In this document: positions 1 to 11,599 of the stretch, piece by piece
Numbering within the stretch: the stretch's first letter is position 1
How the letters are laid out: every line of letters starts with the position of its first letter
DNA from: Anniella stebbinsi
Lineage: Eukaryota > Chordata > Lepidosauria > Squamata > Anniellidae
Direction of reading: 5' to 3'
Length of the DNA: 64,000 nt
Assembly: GCA_029215795.1 (NCBI GenBank)
Contig: JARDYH010000001.1
Coordinates: forward strand, 184,209,654-184,273,653
Position numbers and translations under genes: made by a program
Notes under the pieces: model-generated
Database searches by the model: none
What the model was told of the DNA's origin: nothing
Seen by the model: only the letters and a program-made list of their open reading frames with translations

Positions 1-409
1 CCAGACTGAAATGGATTCAGATAGTCAGGCTGCCTCTACACGAGAGGTTTAAAGCTCTTTCAAGTCTCATTAGAATTTTTACCTCTACATGAGCAGAGCG
101 CAAATCAGGAGTTGAGGCGCATTATCTATCCGATTATGCGTATTATCGAATGCGCGTTAAATAGCGAGTTTTATTTTGCTGCGGCCGTTAAAGCGCATTT
201 TGACTATGTGAACAAGCGATTCTCCACATTAACTACTTCTAAAGCGCATTTCAAACAACCGGTAAGGCCACCAGTTGTGCGCTCAATTACCTCCTGCATA
301 CAGTCATTTACCATAAAGCGCTTCCGAGAAGATGCGCATAATCGGAGAACCAGGCGTCAAACCAAATTCTTGTAGAGGGGGTCATAGTCTCATCCAAGAG
401 AGTCTGGAG
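1..409 (-). repeat. LINE-A fragment split by a MITE
   Basis: Bases 1-27 and ~385-409 together match the stretch at 46890-46945 of the longer LINE-A copy (actgaaatggatccagat, then gtctcatccaa). The MITE at 28-381 sits exactly between the two halves. Only this short piece of the LINE is present. Confidence 0.7.
28..381 (+). mobile_element. MITE family M1, copy 1
   Basis: A ~354 bp non-coding element that starts GGCTGCCTCTACACGAG and ends CTTGTAGAGGGGG. The interior is rich in GCGCAT and AAAGCGCATTT words. A 3 bp flanking repeat, TCA, is likely. It matches copies at 3395, 20733, 35969 and 60675. Open frames inside are incidental. Terminal GG and 3 bp duplications suggest a PIF/Harbinger-like origin (inference). 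Confidence 0.85.
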
Positions 410-944
410 CTTAACTTAATTGTTAACAGGTTAACTTAATTGTTCCATTCAGACCAAACAGTAACTCTTGTACAGCTTATTTGTGTTGGTCCGTTTATAG
501 ATGCCATGACGAGAGGAAGGGGGACTTGGTGTTCCCTCCTATCTCGTAGCTGCTAAGGTGACACTGAAGCATCCATAAACCAAGTCTACAGACCAAGCAG
601 GCTTTCAGTAAAGTGCTGCATGCAAAGAACCTATGACCTAAGCCTGCCATGCATAGGGTCTTTGTATGCAGCACTTTACTGCATATGGATGTGTATCGCC
701 TTCCATATGATCGGTAGGAAAAAAGTGGTAAGTGTAGTTTCTATCAAGTGCTTGTGGACTACTTAGTTCTTATTCTGGTATAATTTTATGTCGTGTTAAA
801 TCATTATTTTTTAAATTATTAGGTGTTTATTATCACATTTTATGTGCACTAATTTTCTTAAACCCATTTTGTTTTGCATATTGACTTTGGTTTAAGACAC
901 AACCTTTATAATATTGTTATTGTCCCCACTCGGCCATGGAAGCT
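410..944. other. Intron without recognised gene
   Basis: AT-rich sequence with no coding signature. It holds the hairpin at 606-681; otherwise nothing was identified. Confidence 0.5.
606..681. repeat. 30 bp inverted repeat (hairpin)
   Basis: Arms 606-635 and 652-681 (left begins CAGTAAAGTGCTGCATGCAA) are complementary apart from a few bases, with a 16-base spacer. It could be the core of an old fold-back element; no outer ends were recognised. Confidence 0.7.
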
Positions 945-1105
945 CACTTGGTGACTTTGGGCCAGTCACAGACTCTCAGCCCAACCTACCTCACAGGGTG
1001 GTTGTTGTGAGGATAAAATGGAGAAGAGGAGAATTATGTACGCCACCTTGGGTTCTTTGGAGGAAAAAAGACAGGATATAAATGTAATAATAAATAAATA
1101 AAAAA
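945..1105 (+). repeat. SINE/LINE-tail type interspersed repeat
   Basis: The text cccaacctacctcacaggg, then gttgtgaggataaaatgg and aaataaataaataaa, resembles a very common squamate short retroposon end, known to me from general pattern rather than a search. The A-rich (AATA)n tail at the right places it on the + strand. Confidence 0.5.
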
Positions 1106-1494
1106 TGTTGCAGCTGGCTCAACACAGGTGCAAATCCCATAGGCTGTGGCTGCACAGATCACCTGAAAAACATCAGTTACAGTCAATCAGCCCCAAATCT
1201 CTGCACCAAAGGTTATAATCACTGACAACTGGTTGGAGTGAGCCTGGGTAACTATAATTTAAAAGCCTATTCAAAGTTTGAGCACAAACAGTTGCTTTCA
1301 GCTCGTTTCTCTTTGCCTGTAACGTCCAGGTTCCCACAGATGAAAAGACTGTGCCCAAATCAGTAAAAGACCCTCACCTGCTCTATTTCATTGGAGTCGC
1401 CTTCTTCTTTTTTTTGCCAAAGACCACTACTTTTGATTTCACGCTGTTAATTTCTAGATTGTTCTCCCGACCATGCCTTAACAAATAAGTTTCC

Positions 1495-1740
1495 TACAGA
1501 CAAAGGGCTTCGGCTGGGCTGTATTCTTGCTCCATTCCTTTTTAAGTTTTATATTAACGATGTGATTTCATATGTTCATAACCAAGTTTTTCATATGCCA
1601 AAGGTCTTGGATAGATTTTGGTCAATATCCTTCTATACGCGAATGATATGATTTTGTTATCTACTACGCAGGTAGGCCTGCGCAGATATTTGAGGAAGTT
1701 CAGTGCCTACTGTCGGGAGCAAGACCCCCAACATTACACT
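1495..1740 (+). pseudogene. LINE-C reverse transcriptase fragment
   Basis: Broken frames read GCILAPFLFKFYIND then YANDMILLSTTQVGLRRYLRKF, matching the RT palm of LINE-C at 52454-53044 on - ([30 protein letters not shown]). The catalytic YADD-type motif is altered to YAND. About 80 residues remain. Confidence 0.6.
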
Positions 1741-1765
1741 TATGTGACAAGTTATATCATCCAAT

Positions 1766-2520
1766 TTAAACTGGCCTTTTTAGCTGAACAGGTGCTTGTT
1801 CCCCTCCTGACACAAGGCACACAAGTTCATCTTTAACAGGGCTCCATTTGCTAACATTGGGTCTCCATCGCTGAATTATATCTATTCTAGTTTGCTCTAG
1901 ATCATTTGCCACCATGTTACATCCTAGCTCTTCTTCTTCCAGGTCCCTCATTGCAAGCCAGTTTGTGCCACTAAAAAGGCTCCCTTTTGTGTGCTTGGTT
2001 GATGTAGCGTGTTCACTTCTAACTTGGATCAGACCTATATTCTTTGCCAGAGAGTTTATTTCTACTATAACATCCTCTACTCTCCCTTCTTTCACTTTGC
2101 CAATAAAAGCCCCATCCATAGACACCTCTTCCAGTGGGATTTTTTCTTGTTTCCTAGCTCCTATTTCATCCACCATCAGCAATTTACATTCCTTCGTTCT
2201 TACATTTGGATCCACTATTTCTTCCATTACAAATGACTGTTTTTCCATTAAACAGTTTCTCAATAGATCTAGTCTTCCCAAGATCTGCCTGAACAATATT
2301 TGACAATGTCCAAAATTAACTCAAAAGAGCTTCTCTCCTCTGGAATAAAAGTTCCAGCACTTTTAGTGATGGATTGTTGTGGGTCATAATAAGTAAAGAC
2401 TGATTCTGTCAGATTTGACCCTGGGGTCTCTGACTGAGAGTGGGAGGGGGCAGGGTTTTGAGACCAATTAAAATCAGTATGTTTTTCAATATTGTTTGCT
2501 ATCATAAGATCATAGCCCTG
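1766..2520 (-). pseudogene. Degenerate open frames, unassigned
   Basis: Minus-strand frames of 176 (2296-1766) and 78 residues (2505-2269) are rich in charged residues. No family motif was recognised; a retroelement ORF1 or gag relic is the simplest guess because LINE pieces flank it. No promoter or splice pattern supports a host gene. Confidence 0.25.
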
Positions 2521-3394
2521 TGACCAACGACTGTAGCACCAAATAAAGAGACCGGTGGGGTCTGATACTCAAAGAATCTTGTAATAACTAACCTATCTTC
2601 TAAAACTACCTCCTGGCTCTGTAAATAAAACTAGCTATATCCCAATCCTTAAATGTAACCACAGCCCAAGCACTAATTCCATCAAAATACATATATTCTA
2701 TGAAAACAATATCGTCATACCTTGTGGGTTCTCCTAGAACCATCTCTGTCACTTGAGACTCAAGTGGCCTCGGTGGCACGGAGTGCCTTCTACCAACTTC
2801 GGCTGGTGGCCCAGCTACGTCCCTATCTGGACAGGGATAACCTGGCTTCAGTTGTCCATGCTCTGGTAACCTCCAAGTTAGATTACTGCAATGCGCTCTA
2901 CGTGGGGCTGCTTTTGAAGACGGTTCGGAAGCTGCAGCTTGTGCAGAATGCAGTGGCCAGATTGGTAACAGAGACCAGAAGGTTCAAACATATAAGACCG
3001 ATTCTGGCCCGCTTGCATTGGCTGCCTGTATGTTTCAGAGCCCGATTCAAGGTGCTGGTTTTAACCTATAAAGGCTTACATGGTTTGGGACCACAATACC
3101 TGATGGAACGCCTTTCCTGACATGAACCTACCTGTACACTACGCTCAACATCAAAGGTCCTCCTCCGGGTGTCTACTCCGAGGGAAACTCAGAGGACGGC
3201 AACAAGGGAGAGGGCCTTCTCTGTGGTGGCCCCTCAATTATGGAATGATCTCCCCAATGAGGGCCGCCTAGTGCCAACACTGTTATCTTTTCGGCGCCAG
3301 GTCAAAACTTTTCTTTTCTCCCAGGCATTTTAACAGCTCATGTTGAGGTTTTGATTGACATTGTGGTCAGGCTTAACAGTTAAAATGTTTTAAA

Positions 3395-3739
3395 GGTCCC
3401 CTCTACAAGGATTCGCTTTTGCGCCTGGTTAGGCGATTATGCGCATAATCGCAGAAGCACATTTACGCCTAATCTCTCTGCACGAGAGGCGGCGAAGCGC
3501 ATTAACAGATGTCCAAAATGCGCTTTACAAGTAGTTAATGCGCATAAGCGCTTATTCACACAGTCAAAATGCGCTTTAACGGACGGAGCAAAATAAAACT
3601 CTCGATTTAACGCGCATTCAATAATGCTCATAATCGGGGAGATAATGCGCCTCTACGCCCGATTTGCGCTCCGTTCTTGTAGAGGTAATTTTTTTAATGG
3701 GCCTTGAAAGAGCTTTAAATGCCTCTTGTAGAGGCACCC
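3395..3739 (-). mobile_element. MITE family M1, copy 2
   Basis: 345 bp from GGTCCCCTCTACAAGG to CTTGTAGAGGCACCC, flanked by AAA on both sides (3392-3394, 3740-3742). It inserted into the LINE-A 3' UTR and is inverted relative to copies 1 and 3. It shares a subfamily-specific interior with copy 5. Confidence 0.9.
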
Positions 3740-3868
3740 AAAGTATATTAATGACAGCTGTTTTATGTTTATGGTTTTAAATTTTGTATATTGACTTTTT
3801 GGTGTTAAATCTTTTAATTTTTGTAAACCACTCAGAGAGCTTTGGCTATGAGGCGGTATATAAGTGTA

Positions 3869-3870
<2 letters not shown>

Positions 3871-3905
<35 letters not shown>
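3871..3905. repeat. (AAT)n microsatellite
   Basis: About twelve AAT units form the end of the LINE-A copy. Confidence 0.9.
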
Positions 3906-3906
<1 letters not shown>

Positions 3907-3949
3907 CTCATTACTTCTGGAAAAATACCATTTAGAATATACAAGAGGT

Positions 3950-4755
3950 GTGATATTCGCTGTGGCTGTGCAAGAAAACCATTAGGTTTGGGATAGTTGG
4001 CAAATACTAATTTTTGTGGAATCATCACCAAATTCCAAGCATTTCTTGGATAAATATCCAATTGTGGCTCTGTGTGATAGGATACTGGGCCTGACTTGAT
4101 ATTGCAAACATCGTCCTCCGTCTTTCCCATATTGCTGAGTACTTTTGCCCATGGATCCTGCATTCCTTCCACATTGAGAGCATTACCTGCTTTTCTCTCT
4201 GTCAGGCCTTCTTCCTTGGGTATCTGCTGCAAGTTAACTGCATTGACTAATCCTTCCTTCTTTTTCTTTTTTTTCTTGCAAGCCTTCTGAGTGGACTCAT
4301 TCGAATCCAAATTTGAGTTTGGGTCTAGCAATTTGAACAGCCTCTCTAGATCCTTTTTTGGATGACAGTGTGCTTTTTTTCTCCCGCTTTCTTATATTCT
4401 TAACATTTTTACTTTTCTTCTGCTTTTTATGTTCTCCCTCATGGTCTCCTTTGTTAACATCTTTAGTATGTATCTTTGAAATGTTCTTAGTTGCCAACTG
4501 AACATGCGCAATACTTTTATCAGTTCCTTTTGGCCCTGGTCCCCTCTCTTGGGTTATATAGTTTTCAACCAGTGTTGTTAACAGTCCATTATTTTCTGAG
4601 AGGAATTTTTTAATGAGGACTAATTCCCTACAAACCATGAGAAACCATCCCTGGATACGAAGATTACTTTCTTCTGTTTCCTCTGTTTGAATGGAAATGG
4701 ATTTATATTTCGGAATTGAAACATTATAAGCAAGCTCAAGAATCTGTCTCTGCAT
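3950..4755 (-). pseudogene. Retroelement ORF1-like remnant
   Basis: Two overlapping - frames (4755-4297, 152 aa; 4331-3846) are lysine-rich (KKQKKSKNVKNIRKREKKS) after a more ordered N-terminal half. Composition and context resemble the nucleic-acid-binding ORF1 of a LINE, perhaps LINE-C. No diagnostic motif was seen, so the family is left open. Confidence 0.35.
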
Positions 4756-5096
4756 GAGTTCTTCTATTTGTCCATTGACTCAACTTTATCCACTTGCTGC
4801 AGTTCCTTTAAGGTGGACGTGTATTCCACGAAGGCCAGCTCTAAGGCCAGGTCTATTGGAGATCTTGAGGTCCTGGTCTCTTGTATAGTCCCTTTAAGAT
4901 CCACTGATCAGTCCAATACAGAATGCATAGATGGTGATCCATTCTGTACGGACTTTCACACAGCACATTCTCACTGTCCTTCTCCTTCTGCTGAAAATAC
5001 TGTGAGATTTTAATTACGCCTTTTGCTACTTTGTAGGCTAGGCGTAATTCCTAGGTCTTTGTATGTCTTTCCGGCAAACACCAGACTCTCAGCATT

Positions 5097-5114
5097 CAAC
5101 TCTGCTTTTCTCTT
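5097..5114. repeat. Left target-site duplication of L1
   Basis: CAACTCTGCTTTTCTCTT, identical to 11429-11446. A poly-T run, the complement of the L1 poly-A tail, starts just after it. Confidence 0.95.
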
Positions 5115-5530
5115 CTTTTTCTTTTTTTAAATAATCTTTTATTACATTTTCATCCCCTGACAATTCCAGACTAACATCATACTTTATCATCACAAAAATC
5201 TTACTTGTCCTAACCCCCCTCTCCTCCCTCCCCTGGCTTGGTTTCCTTCTGCTAGTATCATGAGTTCCATAATTCTTCATATTTTTCAGGTATAGTCTTT
5301 TTGTTCTCTTCTTTCTTCATGTATTCTACGTACGCTTTCCAATCCGCCTTAAGGTGTCCTTTTCTTTTTCCTTTCATAAGTTTTTAGTTTCTGTGATAAC
5401 TTTTCATTTATCACAGTCTTCCATAAATTTTTCCCCACACCTTTATTGTCAACGTTTTTGCTGTTTTCCATTTAGAAGCAATCAACTGTTTAGCTGCTGC
5501 TAGCATAAACCCGATTAGTGCTTTTTCTCT

Positions 5531-8500
5531 TCACTCTCTCTTTCTATTATGAAATATATTCAGAAGCGCCAACTCTGGTGATCTATTTATCTTTTGCTCC
5601 GTAATCTCTTCCATTTTTTGGAAAACTCTGACCCACAATTTTTTAACCCTCCCACTTTCCCACCACATATGTATTTGGGTTCCTTTAGCCTTACAGCCTC
5701 TCCAACATGTTGATGTTAAGTCTTTGTTTATTTTCGCCAACTTCACTGGTGTCAGATACCATTTTTGCTCCAACTTTAAAGCCCCTTCTTTAATTTTTAT
5801 AGATGTTGTTTGGAAGGGATATCTCTTAAACATTTCTTTCCATCCTTCCTCTTCCAAACCTTTTCCCAAATCTTCCTCCCATATTTTATTATTATTTTCC
5901 CTCTATTTTCGAGCTTTAATCAAATTCTGTATATTTGCATTATTATTCCTTTATCTCCAACTTTATACTTGTCTACTAGCTCCTCCCATTCAGTCAGTTC
6001 CCTTGTACTTTCCCTTATTATATTGCCCTTTTTTATAAATTTGTTAATCTGTACCCATGCCATCCATGGTATTTTAACCTTTTGTGTTTGTTTTTGCCAC
6101 ATCTCTTGTGTTATTGGCTGTTGTTGCTTATAGAAATTTCTCATTTGTTAATCCTATTTCTTTCAGATTATTTTTTGTAATTACTTTCTTTTCAATGTCA
6201 AATTCTGAATGCAACCACATCGAGGTTAAAGGCAATGTACTTGGCATCAATCTTTCTTTCTTGGTACCATATTTTCAACATTCCTTTTATGAACATTGTT
6301 TACTTTCCATTTGTTTTCTTTTATATCTTTTCTATTTCGAAATATATTTTGTATCTCTTCTTCTTTCTTATATTCCATCAATTCCTTCTCTATTTCCACG
6401 CATTGGAAATTTTCATTTTCTTTTGTCATTGCTAATACATATCTTAATTGGTATGCTTCATAATATATTTTTAAATTTGGTATACTCCACCTTCCTTCCT
6501 GTGTAGGTCTGTACCTAAATGCTTTTGCTGTTCATAATCTTTTACTTTGAAATATAATTTTTTCTATTCTATTTTGCCATTTCTTAAACATGTTATTTGG
6601 GATTTCCACTGTTAATACATTGAATAAATAGGTAAATTTGGGTATTAACATCATCTTTTTTTTCATCTTTTTTTAAATTCTATTTCACTATTAAAAACAT
6701 AAAGACAAACCTTACAAAGACATAAAAACATAAAAACAAACCTTACAAAGACATACAACAATTAAAAGGACCCCCTATCTTTCCCACAGCAAATTTTATA
6801 AATCCTTTTAAAAAGCAGGTACTACCTAATTTTTTTTCTTAAAAAGAGAAAAAAAAGCAAACACACCCATCTTCCCCTTTTAACACAACTACATGTTAAC
6901 ATTCTTATTCCCCCATTATTAAGAGTTACTTACACAGATCACAATAGAAATAAATCCCTTTCTCTTCTCTTATAAAGTTTTTCATTCACCATAAGAAAAA
7001 ACCTCTTTTCCCCCCTACAAACTATGAGACTAATCAAACCTTTCTCCCTTCCTCCCCCTTATTCTAAAAAAATAAAAATAAAAAATAACCCAAACCCAGC
7101 AAGAGCGATGTAAACCACGGTCCGGCTCCCCCATGTTGAAAATCCAACGAAGCGACTTCATTACCCCATGAGACGAGCCCACAGGACCCTTTGTGGCATG
7201 CTCTCGAATTCCCTTCTTCTGGGGAATTTTAAGCTCCATCTGGGACGCTCCCAAAGAGCTACCTCTGTCCAGTCACAGCAGAGCTAAAAGCTCTAGCTGG
7301 CACGGCCGCCATATCTTTACCGGAAATCGGTATTAACATCATCTTAACCCTATCTGATCCGGTCAGATAGGGTTAAATGTTTTTTCTCCCATCTCACTAT
7401 ATCGTTCTTTATTTCTTTCCACAATCTCCCATAATTCATTTTGAGTATATTCTTTTGTTTCTTGGGTATTTGTATTCCTAAATATCTAAAAGTTTTATCT
7501 ATTATGGGAATACCCGTTATTTTAGATATTTCTATTCGTTCCTTAGGTCCTGTATGTAAGCATAATATTCCAGATTTCTTTTCATTCACCTTAAGACCTG
7601 CTACTTGTTTAAATTTCTCCAATTCTCTTATTACTTCATTTATTCCCTTTTTTATTTTCTTTTGTTATTATATCATCTGCATATAAACTTAATTTGTATT
7701 ATTTTCTTCCTACTTGGATTCCCTTAATTTCTTTATTTTCTCTAATTCCCTCTGCCAGAAATTCAATTGCCATTACAAGCAACAATGGTGATAATGAGCA
7801 TCCCTGTCTTGTTCCAGAATTTAACTTTATTTCCTCAGTTTCTAAACCATTATACCTTATTCTGGCTGTTGTCTGAATATATATTGCATCTATTATAGGT
7901 TTAAATTTTTCTCCCATGTTATATATTATTGACATATTAGTTATACATTTTGAATTTACTGTATCAAATGCTTTATACACATCCAGAGTCGTTATTGTCA
8001 TTGGTACTTTCCTTATAATGCTCCACTTTATTAGTCCAAATGTTTTCCTAACCGGTTGTGCAATATATCTATTTTTCAGAAATCCATACTGATCTGCCCT
8101 ATAGATTCATTAATCACCTCTTTTAATCTTTTAGCCCAATTTTTTGTGAATAGCTTATAATCTATATTCAGCAAAGTTATTGGTCTATATGAGTCTGGAT
8201 TGCTACTGTCCTTATTTGATTTAGGTATCAGTGTTATCAAAGCTTGTGTCCATGTATTTGGGAGAGGGGCCCCCTTCTTGTATTTCTAGAAAAACTTTAT
8301 TTAACTGGGGGACCAAATTCTCCGAGTATACTTTATAGAATTCTGCGGTATATCCATCCTCCCCCAGAGATTTATTATTTTTAGTTCCTTTATGGCCTGT
8401 TTTATTTCCTCCTCTTCAATCTCTGCTTGTAAATATTGTTTTTGTTCCTCCTTTAAGGGTGGAATTTTGGCCTTTTCCTGGTATTTCTTAATCTGGCCTA

Positions 8501-9719
8501 TTTCTGTTTCTTTACCCTTGTATACTTCTGAAAAATACTCTTGTAATATTTCCCCTATCTCTTTTTGATCATGTGTTTTTCCGCCTCCCTTTGTATTTAA
8601 AGTCCATTTTTTATTTCTAAGTCTTTTCTTTTGGACTGTGTTTGCCAGTATTTTTGAACTTTTCTCTGTAAATCCATAAAGCCTCTGGTTTACATATAGA
8701 AGGTCCACCAAGACTTTTTTTTATCTCTAATACTTCTCTATTTCCTGAACTCCTCCATTTTTTCTGGTCTTTACTTGTCCTGTCTTTTTATATTGTTCCA
8801 TTAGCCTGTTTATTTCTTTATCTAGTTTTTCTTTCACTTCTCTGTCTCTTTTTTTATTTCACTTAAATACTTTATACATTCCCCCCTAATCGTAGCTTTT
8901 GCAGCTTCCCATCTAATCCTTTCTGAGGTTTCTCCTGTTCTATTTTCTTCAAAATATCTCTCTATAACCTTTTTACTTTTTTCTTTTGTCTCTTCTTTTG
9001 TTAGTAATATGGGATTCAGTCTCCATCTATATGCTCTTTTTATATCTTCACTACTTGCGCCATTATCGGTGCATGGTCCTTTACTTGCGAGGTGTAGGGT
9101 GCAAATAACGAGTCGAGACAAGAAAGTTGGGTATAAAATTTGCCCAATTTCCATCTGTTGTTTTTTTTGCATCATACCTGCTGTAATTAACATCGTATCT
9201 ATTCTGCTAAAACTTTTGTGCACCTCAGAGTAATATGTGTGACTGAAATCTCTTGTGTTCATCTCCGTCCATGTATCGTACATCTCATATTTTTTAATTA
9301 TTTCCCTGTAATTGTTCAATCCTCTGTTCTGTTTGGAGATTTTACTCCCCTCCTTATCATTTATTGCTTTTGCCCCTTGCAGATTCTAGTTTACATCTCC
9401 TGCTATAATCTTTTCCCCTTTTAAGAATTTGTTCAATTTTGCTAGTATTTTCTGCAGATAGTTTAATTGATTCTTATTTGGACTATAAATTGATGCAATC
9501 ACCAGTTCTTTTCCTTTGTTATATGTACCCTCTATAAGTATATATCTCCCCTTTTTGTCCTTCTGTATTTTTTTTTACTTGAAAATGTATTCCCTGATTA
9601 ATTAGAATCCCTACTCCCCTTGCCCTTTTGGTACCCAAAGCTAAATGTTTCTGTCCCCATTGTTTGCTTCCCAAGAATCCACAGTTTTCTTTCGGTTTAT
9701 GTAACTCTTGAATAAACAA
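5531..9719 (-). pseudogene. L1 ORF2 (endonuclease-RT), broken
   Basis: Fragments in order from the 5' end: endonuclease-like frames 9719-9519 and 9319-8834 (DTWTEMNTRDFSHTYYSEVH, then SRIDTMLIT); RT at 8711-8301, 8001-7699 (LDVYKAFDTVN, GTRQGCSLSPLLLVMAIEFL) and a YADD motif at 7672-7683; 7622-7350 (FRYLGIQIPK); and a C-terminal cysteine-type segment at 5869-5531 (GTQIHMWWESGRVKKLW). Known function is target-primed reverse transcription. Frameshifts separate every block. Confidence 0.9.
6658..7328 (-). mobile_element. Short retroposon nested in L1 ORF2
   Basis: A 671 bp insertion bounded by 17 bp duplications GGTATTAACATCATCTT (6641-6657 and 7329-7345). The left end is T-rich and the 5' end on - starts GATTTCCGGTAAAGATATGG. 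It contains no RT. The 5' part looks like an L1 5' UTR of another subfamily, so it may be an L1-mobilised, internally deleted element. Confidence 0.88.
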
Positions 9720-10293
9720 TATTTCTGATTTCCATCCTGTTATTAAATTATACAGTCTCTTTTGCTTTATCTTCCCCCCATTCCTCTTAAGTTTATAGAT
9801 TTTATAGTTTCTCCCTTATCTGCAATTTTGTGTTTATTTATAATCCTAATTTTCTTTTTCCACTTAGAAAAAGAAAGATAAAGGAAGTCCTTAAGATACC
9901 AAGCTGTAACCTCCCCCTCCCTCCCTTGAGTTCCCACTTTCCTTTGGAACTCCTTTACCAGAAAGTTCCCGTGTCCAATTTCTTGGATCTAGGGATTACT
10001 ATTTCCGTTTACTCCCTTCTTTCTCCTACTGTCCCCTTTCCCCTCCCCCCTCTCTCTTCTCTCTCTTTAATGTTAAATATATATACAAAAGGAGACAGAC
10101 AGTTGCTAAACTTAACACTTCTGAGAGGATACTTAACTTTAGTATCCTCCCTTAACTAGGGTTGCAAGCTTATTACCCCCTAAGCTTGCTCTGTGCCTCG
10201 GGCTTCTCTCCTTGTCTCAGTCCTTTGTTTCCCCTTAACAGCGTCTTCAGACTATTTCCAGCCTTTTAACTTCTCTCGTAACTTTTCTTAGAC

Positions 10294-11177
10294 TCATTTC
10301 TGTCTTTGCATACGCATCCTTTGCTCTCTGGCTGGCAATCCCTCTTTCTTCTTTAATCCCTTGTCCTGCTTCCTTGCCACTGCGTCTGCTTCTCTCCAAT
10401 TTTCCTGCTCCTCCTCCTGCGATGATTCTTCTGGACTCTCCGCCCTCTTTTCTTTTGGATCCGATAACCCAACTTTTTGGAAAAACTCTTGATCTCTAAT
10501 TTTGCTGTCATTGTATAGTATTTTCCTTTGGTCTCTATTGTTATTTTGAATGGAAAGCTCCATACATACGTAATGTTATTTTCCCTCAGAATCTTTGTGT
10601 ACATGTTAAGTTCCCTTCTCTTTTGTAAAGTCTCAAAAGCTAGATATTGTAGAAACATAACCGGTTTGCCTTTATATTTGATCTCTTTTACTTGCCTTGC
10701 CACTTTCATTATCCTCTCCTTCGCCGCGCAGCTTGTAAAACGAATTATTATATCTCCTGGGAAGTTTGTTTCTTGTCGCCTGGGTCCTAGTGTCCTGTAT
10801 ATTCCTTCTATCTCTTCTTCCTCAATCCCACACGATGGAAAAATTTCTGTAAACCACTGCATTATTAAGGGTTTAATTGCTTCCCTTCCTTGGATTGTAA
10901 GCCCTCTGAGATGCAAATTATTCAGTTTCATTTGATTTTCCATCGCCTCACATCTTGCATTATTTGCCTGAATTTTCTTTTCCATAACTTCGATTTGTTT
11001 CTCCTGCTCCTCCAGAGGCTTTTCATTTTTCTTTATTCCCTCCTTGGTTTGTTCCACTCTTTCTTGTATTTTTCCAAGCTTATTTTCCAAGGCTTCTTCC
11101 CATACCTCTTTTAGTTCTTGTTTTAAGTCCTGTTTTAACACCCTAAAGTGTTCCAGAAGTTCTTTCATTACCGCCAT
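10294..11177 (-). pseudogene. L1 ORF1 protein, frameshifted
   Basis: The frame 11177-10353 begins MAVMKELLEHFRVLKQDLKQ. Residues ~1-85 are a coiled coil (heptad-like E/K/L), followed by an RRM-type segment from NLHLRGLTIQGREAIKPLI through FPGDIIIRFTSCAAKERIMK, and a C-terminal domain (YLAFETLQKRRELN). The frame shifts near 10540, where another - frame (10563-10294) carries the expected continuation SIQNNNRDQRKILYNDSKIR. The L1 ORF1 trimer binds RNA with chaperone activity. Confidence 0.88.
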
Positions 11178-11428
11178 ATTTCTTCTTACTTCTACTGACG
11201 TTTCTATAGGACGTCTTTCAGCTCCTCTGCTCTCCTGTTTCCTTTGTATAGTGTTTTGACAAAGAACTGTATTCCGTTTTTGTTCTTCCCGAGAGGTTCA
11301 TCTGTAACTTCCCTTAATTTTCAGGATTAATTTTTCATAGATGTTGTCTATTTACTCTATTATTCATTTTTTGGAGAGAAACTCCGAAGTCACACTGCCA
11401 TCTCCACTGGCATCCAGGCCACGCCCCC

Positions 11429-11446
11429 CAACTCTGCTTTTCTCTT
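11429..11446. repeat. Right target-site duplication of L1
   Basis: Identical 18 bases to 5097-5114, directly after the L1 5' end. Confidence 0.95.
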
Positions 11447-11556
11447 AGTCCACCTCCCACCATACAGCTTGACTGAGGTATGTTTTAGGGCTTGGTGGAC
11501 AAGAAGTTATAATAAGGACCCATGTAGAGACAAGCGAGAGCGCTGATTCACTGTGT

Positions 11557-11588
<32 letters not shown>

Positions 11589-11589
11589 T
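11557..11589. repeat. (AGC)n microsatellite
   Basis: Eleven AGC-type units with one AAC interruption, in intron and outside any coding frame. Confidence 0.9.
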
Positions 11590-11599
11590 TCAAAATTGT

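Larger units (their letters stand above)
2700..3911 (+). mobile_element. LINE-A 3' end, split by MITE copy 2
   Basis: The frame from 2722 reads [32 protein letters not shown] and RRFKHIRPILARLHWLP, the C-terminal RT region of a CR1/L2-group LINE. It is nearly identical in type to the - strand copy at 45671-46840. It continues past a stop at 3118 and ends near a GAGCTTTGGCTATGAGGCGG tail and (AAT)n. Bases 3395-3739 are an inserted MITE; LINE sequence resumes after it. Confidence 0.85.
5115..11428 (-). mobile_element. Full-length L1 retrotransposon (decayed)
   Basis: A 6.3 kb element on the - strand. Its T-rich 3' end is at 5115 and its 5' end reads GGGGGGCGTGGCCTGGATGC at 11428. Perfect 18 bp target duplications flank it. 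ORF1 lies at ~11177-10294 and ORF2 fragments at ~9719-5531. The reading frames carry many breaks, so it cannot be autonomous now. A later retroposon (6658-7328) sits within ORF2. It lies antisense inside an ITSN2 intron. Confidence 0.93.

Noticed and set aside
112..375. 87-codon frame with protein-like look
   Set aside because: It lies wholly in MITE M1 and recurs in other copies (20.8, 36.0, 60.8 kb) only because the DNA repeats; no start context or motif.
7344..7376. 33-base palindrome TTAACCCTATCTGA / TCAGATAGGGTTAA
   Set aside because: It lies within L1 ORF2 coding text (LTLSDRIR region) next to the nested insertion; likely chance, and no known site matches.
10890..11259. Plus-strand frames opposite L1 ORF1
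   Set aside because: Shadows of the - strand ORF1 coding sequence.
11557..11589. CAG repeat as a polyglutamine-coding tract
   Set aside because: It is in an intron with no surrounding coding frame.
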